A DNA stretch of 6,592 nt, taken from the NCBI GenBank assembly GCA_016296185.1, contig JAEDJT010000061.1, positions 1 to 6,592 of the forward strand, in the 5' to 3' direction. A program made the translations under genes and the position numbers. Shown in pieces: positions 1-6,592 of the stretch (position 1 is its first letter; each line of letters opens with the position of its first letter). The notes beneath the pieces were generated by a model. That model made no database searches, had not been told where the DNA came from, and saw nothing but the letters and a program-made list of their open reading frames with translations. This DNA comes from Bacilli bacterium (lineage in GTDB: Bacteria; Bacillota_I; Bacilli_A; RF39; UBA660).

Positions 1-1379
1 TTCTTATATTGTTCCTTTTGTGAAGTCTTTATAGCATCATATTCTCTTTGAGCAGCTGCTAGTTTAGAATTATTAGATCCTATCTTTATACTTAATCTAT
101 TAATATTACCAACACACTTTTCTAATTCTCTTTGATAATTATATGGACCTAATTCATCCATATTTAGGTTGGCTCTATCATCTTTTTCTTTTTCTAATTC
201 TCTTTTTAGAATATCTAAATCTAATGTTAATCCTTTTATTTTATTTTTTAATAATTGTTCTTCTTTATTAAATATACTACTCATATATTTTGGTTTTACT
301 TTAGATAATTCTAATAATGAATAATCTATATCATCATTATTTAAATATGTTAATAAGAATTTACTTGTTAACAAGATAGTTAGTAAATGACTATCTTTAT
401 ATTTTTTTTCTTCTTTTAGTTGGTTATAAGTTAGTTTAGAAGATAATGGTAGATTAGCTAATAAATCTACAAGTATATCCATATATGCATTTGTATATTC
501 TAATACTGTAATATCGTTACCTGTTCTCCATACTGCGTTTTCTATTATATGACTTTGTTTGCTTAATGAATATGAACAAAATTCTTCATCGGCATATGAT
601 GAAAAATCTATAGATTGAATTGATGATAAAGGCATTACATTTTCTGTTAATTCAAAACCTTGTTTATGGCATTCACTCTTTAATAAATTATAGAATATTT
701 TATATGAATCAGCTGATTCTAAACCATGTTTAAATTGTTTTAAATGTTTTAGATAATTAATTGCCGCATTTTTAAGTGTTAATATACTGTTTTCTTTTAG
801 ACTTTTTGTTTTATCTACTTGTTTTATTTTTATATTGTAATATGTATATTTTGATAAGAAATCATCTATATCTTCTGGATATTCTAATTTCGTTAATGAT
901 TTTGTTGATATAGCATAACAAATATTTATTTGTTTGTTTGTTTTTTTAGCAGTATTATCGATTATTAATGTTGTTAAAATGATAAACCATTCTGCATCAA
1001 ACCATGATCCATCTTCTAAATAAATTATGCCATCTTCATCGTCATAATAAAATTTATTAATTTGTAATCTATGTTTAATATTAATTAATAAATCTAACTC
1101 ATCATTGCAATTTATATTTGATTTTTCACTTATATCATTATCTGCTCTATTACGTATATGTTCTTTATACATATAATATTTATCACATATATAGTCATCA
1201 TTATTTAATAATATTTTATAAATATATAAATATAAAATAAATTTATTTCTTTCTTCTTCATGATAATAATATGGTGAATTTTCTAATAGTTCATTTGGTC
1301 TTTTGATAATATCAACAAGTGAATCAATCATTGTTGATATTTGTATTTTTAAATCTGTAAATTGTTCACTTGTAAACAT
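1..1379 (-). CDS. Hypothetical protein downstream of addA, coiled-coil C-terminal part (3' end outside window)
   Basis: I do not recognise this protein. From the ATG at 1377-1379 there are 459 codons without a stop to the left edge, with the same codon bias as addA and addB, so it is a real gene. Residues 1-110 are charged and helix-rich, beginning MFTSEQFTDLKIQISTMIDS. A more globular-looking part follows, with two Trp in DGSWFDAEWFIILTTLII (123-140); this hydrophobic run is too short for a convincing membrane span. Residues about 181-350 are mostly helical by composition. From about 370 to the edge, Lys/Glu/Leu-rich sequence (for example LDILKRELEKEKDD, 388-401) suggests a coiled coil, interrupted near DELGPYN (408-414). 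I see no signal peptide, P-loop, SbcD phosphoesterase motif, DNA-binding motif or cysteine cluster. Its place directly behind addA suggests co-expression with AddAB and perhaps a repair-related or structural role, which is inference only. All three Trp use TGG. Confidence 0.85.
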   Translation of the reverse strand, partial: MFTSEQFTDLKIQISTMIDSLVDIIKRPNELLENSPYYYHEEERNKFILYLYIYKILLNNDDYICDKYYMYKEHIRNRADNDISEKSNINCNDELDLLINIKHRLQINKFYYDDEDGIIYLEDGSWFDAEWFIILTTLIIDNTAKKTNKQINICYAISTKSLTKLEYPEDIDDFLSKYTYYNIKIKQVDKTKSLKENSILTLKNAAINYLKHLKQFKHGLESADSYKIFYNLLKSECHKQGFELTENVMPLSSIQSIDFSSYADEEFCSYSLSKQSHIIENAVWRTGNDITVLEYTNAYMDILVDLLANLPLSSKLTYNQLKEEKKYKDSHLLTILLTSKFLLTYLNNDDIDYSLLELSKVKPKYMSSIFNKEEQLLKNKIKGLTLDLDILKRELEKEKDDRANLNMDELGPYNYQRELEKCVGNINRLSIKIGSNNSKLAAAQREYDAIKTSQKEQYK

Positions 1380-1386
1380 ATCAAAA

Positions 1387-1392
1387 CCTCCT
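1387..1392 (-). promoter_or_regulatory. Ribosome-binding site of the downstream hypothetical gene (AGGAGG)
   Basis: A perfect AGGAGG lies seven bases before the ATG at 1379 and shares bases with the TAG stop codon of addA (1391-1393). It is the strongest Shine-Dalgarno match at a gene start in the window, and it supports both the reality of the third gene and the chosen start. Ribosomes ending addA translation would stop directly on this site, which favours re-initiation. Confidence 0.88.
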
Positions 1393-4300
1393 ATAATTTT
1401 TCTAGTGTTTCACCAATAATTGAATATAAATATATATTTATTTCTTTATTAGTAATACTTTCTATATATTCTTTGTAACCATTTAATTGTTTTAAATAAT
1501 TATCATCTTTTATATTATTTAACTTATAATCAACAATATCAATATGGTCATTATATTCCATCATTAAATCTATTATACCATGATATTCGTTATTATCTTT
1601 TATATATATAAATTCATGTTCTTTATAGATATTTGCTTCTTTGATATTTTTAAACATATCATTATTCAATAATTTTTCTACCTTCTCTTTAATGAATTTG
1701 TTTTCTATTATATCATAATTTGGATTAATAAAATCTATAAGTTCTAGTGTCTCATGCATTTCTAATCCTAAATCAATATTATTCTTTATATCTTTTGATA
1801 TTAATTCATGAATATTCTTAGAGAAATGTTTTTGTTCAATTACTTCTTGTTTTATATCAGCTATTGGTATTACTTCAAAGATGTTTATTTTTTCTTCTGA
1901 TAGTTCATTTTCTTTTTTGTTCTTATATAAATAATCTTTTGTTAATTCTATATCATCTATATTTATTGTCTCATAATATTTATTTAATTTAAACTTTATT
2001 GAATCCATTATGGCACTAAATGATCTATATTTTCTTCTTACATTAACACTTATTGTGTTATTGTCATCCATTTCATATTCTATTTCATCTTCTTTAGGTG
2101 TTAATAATATCATTGTTTCTTTTGCTCTAGTTAATGCAACATAGAATAATCTTATTCTTTCAGATATTTCTTCTTCAATGTAATGATATTTTACTAAATA
2201 TTTAATAACTGATTCATTTATACCTTCATTAAAATAAGGTGTAATAATTCCATATTTATTATCAATCATAAATTTATCTTTTAGGTCACTAATATTAAAT
2301 TGTTTGTATAATCCACTATAGTAACAAATATGATATTCTAGTCCTTTTGATTTATGAATAGTCATTATTTTTACTGAATCAGAATCTGATTGTGTTGTAC
2401 TATATTTCATATCGTATTCACTATCTAATAGTTCATTTAAATAGTTTTTAAAACTATATATATCATAACCTAAATTACTTAGATTAGATGCTATATCCAT
2501 TAATTTAGATATTCTAATACTTGATGAATCCATATTTCCTACTTTAATTATTTTTTCATACATATTAGTTTTATTTATTATTTCTTCAAATAATTCTGGT
2601 ATTGATTTTGAATTCAAATTATCACTAATTGGTTTAAATGTTTTATATACAATACTTTCTTTAAATGTATTATTTTTAAAATAATTAAATATTTCTTGAT
2701 CTGTTAATTCGAATAAATAACTTCTTGCTATACTTATGAAATCATATTTAAATTTTGAATCATAATTATTTGTATTAATATTTACTATTAAATCTATTAT
2801 GTTCTTTATTATATATATATCATCTGAATTATTTAGTTTGTCATCTTTATATAATGTTAATGGTATTCCTAAATATTCAAATACTTTTTTATATGTATCA
2901 AATTCTGATACTCTATCCATTAATATTACAAAATCTTTATATGATATATCTTTTAAAACTTTCTCATCTTTATCAAATACTTGGTATTTGTCTTTTATTT
3001 TCTTTTCTATGTCTCTAGCAATTGTAAATATTTCTATTTCTTCCTTAGAATATGATTTATCTTCTGGAACTTCATATTCTAATATTTTAAAGTCATAATT
3101 ATAATTTGTTAATCCTTCTTCTATATATGAAGTGTTACCATATACCATTCTATGTGATTCTTGATATTCTGCTCCACCTACTCGATTATCCATTATTAAA
3201 TCAAATACTTCATTTATATTAGATAAGACTTCTCTTCTTGATCTAAAGTTCTTAACTAAATCTATTTTTACTCCATTATTATGTTGTGAATAATTATCAT
3301 ATTTATTTTTGAATATATATGGATTAGCATCTCTAAATCTATATATTGATTGTTTTATGTCTCCAACCATATATACATTATTGTTTTCTATCATACTAAT
3401 AAATGTTTCTTGAATATCATTTGTATCTTGATATTCGTCTATCATTATTTCTTTAAATGTATTTTTTAGTTCTTCACGAACCTCTTTATTTTCTTTAACT
3501 ACTTTAATAGATAATAATGCAATATCTTGAAAATCATATATTTCATTTTCTTTTTTATATTCATGAAGTCTATCTAAGTATTCTTTAACAATATTGATTA
3601 TTATTTCTGTGTAATCTCTTGTCTTTTTAATATTATTTATTATTTCTTCTTTTTCACCATATGTATAGACTGTATCTTTTAATTCTTTTATTTTACTATT
3701 TAATTCTTCTTTTATTAGTTTAGTTTCTTCTTCAGCATTTCTTAATACTGGTAATTTGACTAAACCAATTACTTTATATATATCATTTATTGATTTTGAA
3801 TTGAATAATGGTGATAATGTTTCTACTAATTTTTCATTATAATCTGCATCAGTATATAAAGATAATTTGTAATATAATTTATTTATTTCTTCAATTGTAT
3901 TTAATAATATTGATTCATATTCTTCTACGCATTTATTTGTATATTCTTCACTAAAATATACATTTATATAATTTTTAATATATCCTTCTCTATCTGTATA
4001 TGAATCAACTTTATTGGCTATTTTTAATATGCATTTTTTTAAATCAGTATCATCTTTAACACAAAAATCATATATTAATTTTTTAAATTGTTCATTATTA
4101 ATACTATAGTAATATTCAAATACTTCATCTATTATTTCATTCTTTTTCATATCAATAATTGATGCTTCTGAAATAGCAATATTATTAGATATATTTAATA
4201 GATAATGATATTTTTTTACAATTGATAATGCGAATGAATCGAATGTTGTAATATACGATTGATCTATAAGTGATACTTCTTTTTCTAATTCAGGTAATTC

Positions 4301-4525
4301 TTTACTCTTTTTAATTAATGATTTTCTAATTCTTTCTTTCATTTCTGCAGCTGCTGCTTTAGTAAATGTTAAAATTAATAATTCATTTATATGTGTACCA
4401 CTTTCAATTATTCTCATAGTTCTTGCAGTTAATACTGCTGTTTTTCCTGAACCAGCTCCAGCTGATACAATTATATTTGTTCCGGTTTCATCAATTGCTT
4501 GTTGTTGTTCTTTAGTCCATGCCAT
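1391..4525 (-). CDS. addA: AddA, ATP-dependent helicase/nuclease subunit A
   Basis: AddA is the motor subunit of AddAB: a 3'-5' SF1A helicase with a RecB-type nuclease that cuts the 3'-ended strand during processing of double-strand breaks. The 1044-residue product begins MAWTKEQQQAI, a typical Q-motif start. Helicase motifs in order: Walker A AGAGSGKT (22-29), Ia LTFTKAAAAEM (about 52-62), TTFDSF (93-98), Walker B DEYQD (363-367), III GDIKQSIYRFRDANP (388-402), IV NFRSR (426-430), V TIHKSKGLEY (722-731) and VI RLFYVALTRAKE (792-803). The nuclease has His924 (GLEMHETLE), Asp986 (GIID), Asp999 and Lys1001 (VDYK), and Gln1013 (KQLNGY), so both activities look intact. It is about 190 residues shorter than B. 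subtilis AddA. The ATG at 4525 is preferred over an in-frame TTG at 4534, because AGGAG abuts the TTG but sits nine bases before the ATG. It overlaps addB by 14 bases in another frame, suggesting translational coupling. The stop is TAG. Confidence 0.97.
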   Translation of the reverse strand: MAWTKEQQQAIDETGTNIIVSAGAGSGKTAVLTARTMRIIESGTHINELLILTFTKAAAAEMKERIRKSLIKKSKELPELEKEVSLIDQSYITTFDSFALSIVKKYHYLLNISNNIAISEASIIDMKKNEIIDEVFEYYYSINNEQFKKLIYDFCVKDDTDLKKCILKIANKVDSYTDREGYIKNYINVYFSEEYTNKCVEEYESILLNTIEEINKLYYKLSLYTDADYNEKLVETLSPLFNSKSINDIYKVIGLVKLPVLRNAEEETKLIKEELNSKIKELKDTVYTYGEKEEIINNIKKTRDYTEIIINIVKEYLDRLHEYKKENEIYDFQDIALLSIKVVKENKEVREELKNTFKEIMIDEYQDTNDIQETFISMIENNNVYMVGDIKQSIYRFRDANPYIFKNKYDNYSQHNNGVKIDLVKNFRSRREVLSNINEVFDLIMDNRVGGAEYQESHRMVYGNTSYIEEGLTNYNYDFKILEYEVPEDKSYSKEEIEIFTIARDIEKKIKDKYQVFDKDEKVLKDISYKDFVILMDRVSEFDTYKKVFEYLGIPLTLYKDDKLNNSDDIYIIKNIIDLIVNINTNNYDSKFKYDFISIARSYLFELTDQEIFNYFKNNTFKESIVYKTFKPISDNLNSKSIPELFEEIINKTNMYEKIIKVGNMDSSSIRISKLMDIASNLSNLGYDIYSFKNYLNELLDSEYDMKYSTTQSDSDSVKIMTIHKSKGLEYHICYYSGLYKQFNISDLKDKFMIDNKYGIITPYFNEGINESVIKYLVKYHYIEEEISERIRLFYVALTRAKETMILLTPKEDEIEYEMDDNNTISVNVRRKYRSFSAIMDSIKFKLNKYYETINIDDIELTKDYLYKNKKENELSEEKINIFEVIPIADIKQEVIEQKHFSKNIHELISKDIKNNIDLGLEMHETLELIDFINPNYDIIENKFIKEKVEKLLNNDMFKNIKEANIYKEHEFIYIKDNNEYHGIIDLMMEYNDHIDIVDYKLNNIKDDNYLKQLNGYKEYIESITNKEINIYLYSIIGETLEKL

Positions 4526-6592
4526 TTGTATCAACTCCTAGTACTTCTTCATCTGTTAATTCTTTTAATTCAACAATGTCATCATTTGTATGAAAACAAA
4601 TATCTTTGAATTTGCATAGTGTACATCCATAATTGTTTTTGCCTATCTTTTTAGGTTCTATATTAAATTCAGCGTTTGATATTTTATCAGATGCTTCAAT
4701 TATTTTGTTTTCGGCAATATTTGTTATAGTATCCATATTCTTGCTAGTTAACGTTTTACTATATCCCATAAACGAACCATCTATTTTTGTTTTCATACTT
4801 TTAATAATATTACTGTCCATGTAAGAAGTATCAAATTCAGATAATATGGAAACATTATCATTTGAGTATCCTTGTAACAGTAAATTTTTCTTTTTTAGTT
4901 GTTCATAAGTATGTGACTTATCAACAATAACTTCATTATTTAATATTTTTTGTAAATAAAATCCAGCTATTTCTACATTTTCTAATTCTGGTTTATTTTT
5001 TGCTAAATACAGATATACTGGTAATTGCATACCAATTCCATAAGGAATTGTTTTTAAATCTAAATTAGGATTTCCAGTTTTATAATCTATTATTGCTACT
5101 ATTGTTTTACTATTATATTTCTTATATTTAATCTTATCTATTACACCCATAAATGTTATAGACATTTCGCCACTTATAGATGTATATACTTTATTTTCAT
5201 AATATTCATCATTTAAGTTTGTAAATTTTTCTTGTTCATTTAAAACATCAATTACAAAAGCTAATTCTTCTTTTAATTTTTTTAAAAAGAATAATTCTTT
5301 ATTTGTATATTCGTGATTGTAATTATCAACCTCTTGATTCCATAATTCATCAAATGATAAATCTGTTGTTTTAAATTTTTCAAGTATTGCATGAAATATA
5401 CTACCAACAATTTGATAGAATGTTTCTTCATATATGTTTAGTTTTAATATATTACCAATATAATAACTAAATGGACATCTATAGTATTTATCAATTGAAC
5501 TATATGATAATAATAATTTATTATCTAAATAATCTTTTAAATCATTTTTATTAATACCTTTAAATTTATTATTATATGTATTATATTCAATATCGTTATA
5601 GTGATAATTTAAGTCAAATAATAATTGTGATTTAGTATTATATTTATTATATTCATCTAATAATGATGTTAGTTTTATTTTGTTATATGTATCTGAATAA
5701 ACTAATGGTATTTCTTTTATTTTTTCTATTTCATATTTTAAATCTTCATTAATATTACTTATTGAAAATTTTTCTCCATCAGCAACTAATTTATAAGTTA
5801 TTATGCAATTCTTAATATTAGATAATTTGTTAATTAGTTTATTCTTTTCATTTATATTTTTATCAACTGTAAGTGATATGTTTAATTCTTTTTTATCATT
5901 ATCTGTTAGATAATTTTCATCTTTATAAATAGATGGAATTATAGTTTGATTGAATGATAAAACAAATACATATTCATCATCATTATATACATTATATAAG
6001 TCATCTTCGTGTACTGCATTTGATAATTGTTGTTCTTTTATTTTAGTATTCTTTATATCAACTTTTATCATATCTTTTACTAATTCTTTATCTTCAACAA
6101 AAGTATATTTATTAACTATATCTATTATTTTATTTATTATTTCTTCATCTTTTTTGTCTTTTATTTCATTAGAAAGTTTATCTAATGTAATTGTTATATC
6201 GCTTTCAAAATAATCAAAGAATAAATTAGATATATGTGTTCCATATATTGTATTTTCACTTTTTAATACTACTGGAATTTTAAACATAGGAAATATCTTT
6301 TTTATAATTTTACGATAATTAGAATTAAGATTTGTTAAATATATTTTATTAATATCTATTCCATTATTTATTAATTCACATATTTTATTAGCTACATATA
6401 CTACTTCATCTTCAATATTTTGAAGTTCATATATAGTGTGTTTATAATTATTAGATTCTTCATTTATAATTTCAATATCATTATTTTTTAATATATTCTT
6501 AATAATATCTAATTCTTTTGTTTCTTCTATATTATAAAGAATAATAGTTTTATTCTTTAATGATTCTATAAATAATTTATTTTCTTTTATTA
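4512..6592 (-). CDS. addB: AddB, ATP-dependent helicase/nuclease subunit B (5' end outside window)
   Basis: AddB is the second subunit of the AddAB end-resection complex in the cytoplasm. In the family it contributes an inactivated helicase fold that recognises Chi, plus a nuclease that cuts the 5'-ended strand. The frame is open to the right edge with 692 complete codons; numbering here starts at the codon 6588-6590. An ATG at 6287 is internal: upstream in-frame sequence contains the family-typical segment EDEVVYVANKI (60-70), followed by a predicted strand and the KIPVVL region (about 104-109). The C-terminal nuclease shows GSIFH (His400), GVID (Asp485), DYK (Asp502, Lys504) and MQLPVY (Gln522). 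Cys372 (YRCPFSYY) and Cys656-x2-Cys659-x5-Cys665 match the four 4Fe-4S ligands known in B. subtilis AddB. The visible part is shorter between these landmarks than I recall for B. subtilis, so the whole protein is probably compact. The Walker A region lies outside the window. The TAA stop at 4512-4514 is inside addA. Confidence 0.95.
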   Translation of the reverse strand, partial: IKENKLFIESLKNKTIILYNIEETKELDIIKNILKNNDIEIINEESNNYKHTIYELQNIEDEVVYVANKICELINNGIDINKIYLTNLNSNYRKIIKKIFPMFKIPVVLKSENTIYGTHISNLFFDYFESDITITLDKLSNEIKDKKDEEIINKIIDIVNKYTFVEDKELVKDMIKVDIKNTKIKEQQLSNAVHEDDLYNVYNDDEYVFVLSFNQTIIPSIYKDENYLTDNDKKELNISLTVDKNINEKNKLINKLSNIKNCIITYKLVADGEKFSISNINEDLKYEIEKIKEIPLVYSDTYNKIKLTSLLDEYNKYNTKSQLLFDLNYHYNDIEYNTYNNKFKGINKNDLKDYLDNKLLLSYSSIDKYYRCPFSYYIGNILKLNIYEETFYQIVGSIFHAILEKFKTTDLSFDELWNQEVDNYNHEYTNKELFFLKKLKEELAFVIDVLNEQEKFTNLNDEYYENKVYTSISGEMSITFMGVIDKIKYKKYNSKTIVAIIDYKTGNPNLDLKTIPYGIGMQLPVYLYLAKNKPELENVEIAGFYLQKILNNEVIVDKSHTYEQLKKKNLLLQGYSNDNVSILSEFDTSYMDSNIIKSMKTKIDGSFMGYSKTLTSKNMDTITNIAENKIIEASDKISNAEFNIEPKKIGKNNYGCTLCKFKDICFHTNDDIVELKELTDEEVLGVDTNGMD
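4535..4540 (-). promoter_or_regulatory. Ribosome-binding site of addA (TAGGAG)
   Basis: On the minus strand TAGGAG lies inside the last codons of addB, nine bases before the ATG at 4525. The in-frame TTG at 4534 follows this site with no gap, too close to be used. The site therefore decides the start: MAWTKEQQ rather than the three-residue longer form. Confidence 0.85.

Noticed and set aside
122..206. Near-repeat CTAATTCTCTTT at about 122-133 and 194-205, possible direct repeat
   Set aside because: Both copies encode the same coiled-coil type tetrapeptide (RELE) with the preferred codons of this AT-rich genome, and no further copies are regularly spaced. It is neither a CRISPR nor a mobile-element repeat.
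401..416. T-rich run that could be read as a terminator
   Set aside because: There is no GC-rich stem next to it, and it encodes Lys/Glu codons inside the third gene. Similar runs occur throughout the coding sequence.
2799..3098. Plus-strand open frame of 99 codons opposite addA
   Set aside because: It lies entirely antisense to the conserved helicase gene. Its Ser/Phe/Ile/Leu-rich composition is what results from complementing Lys/Glu/Asn-rich codons, and I see no family resemblance.
4526..4534. TTG at 4534 as the addA start
   Set aside because: The Shine-Dalgarno sequence AGGAG is immediately adjacent to it with no spacer, while the ATG at 4525 has a normal spacing of nine bases and gives the usual AddA N-terminus.
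4633..4824. Plus-strand hydrophobic open frame of 63 codons resembling a small membrane protein
   Set aside because: It is antisense to the conserved end of addB, including the stretch just before the cysteine triplet. The hydrophobicity arises from complementing Lys/Asp/Glu codons.
5950..6213. Plus-strand open frame of 87 codons
   Set aside because: It is a shadow of addB, with the same Ser/Ile/Leu-rich antisense composition and no independent support.

Overview
The window is very AT-rich (by eye about 20-25% G+C) and is filled end to end by three tightly packed protein-coding genes, all on the minus strand. The proteins are dominated by Lys, Asn, Ile, Glu and Tyr. The combination of AddA/AddB-type genes, strong AGGAG(G) ribosome-binding sites and extreme AT bias points to a low-G+C Bacillota lineage, probably a small-genome Bacilli/Erysipelotrichia-like gut lineage. 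That placement is inference. All five visible tryptophans are encoded by TGG, and TGA never occurs in frame, so there is no sign of Mycoplasma-type TGA=Trp decoding.

Layout, in transcription order (right to left): (1) 6592-4512, addB, lacking its 5' end because it runs off the right edge of the window; it carries the C-terminal iron-sulphur RecB-family nuclease domain with all four cluster cysteines. (2) 4525-1391, addA, complete, an SF1 UvrD/RecB-type helicase fused to a C-terminal RecB-family nuclease. It overlaps the end of addB by 14 bases. (3) 1379-1, the first 459 codons of a protein I do not recognise, running off the left edge. Its start lies 11 bases after the addA stop, and its perfect AGGAGG overlaps that stop codon.

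AddA and AddB form the AddAB helicase-nuclease, the Gram-positive counterpart of RecBCD. It resects double-strand DNA ends and loads RecA for recombinational repair. Motif inspection suggests both nucleases and the AddA ATPase are intact, although both subunits are shorter than the Bacillus subtilis proteins. The overlap and close spacing imply one transcript with translational coupling, so the unknown third gene is probably co-expressed with addAB. In B. subtilis, sbcD and sbcC follow addBA; here the position is held by a protein without SbcD or SbcC motifs. That is the most interesting feature of an otherwise ordinary DNA-repair locus.

I see no RNA gene, mobile element, CRISPR array, promoter or terminator, and there is no gene-free stretch longer than 11 bases.
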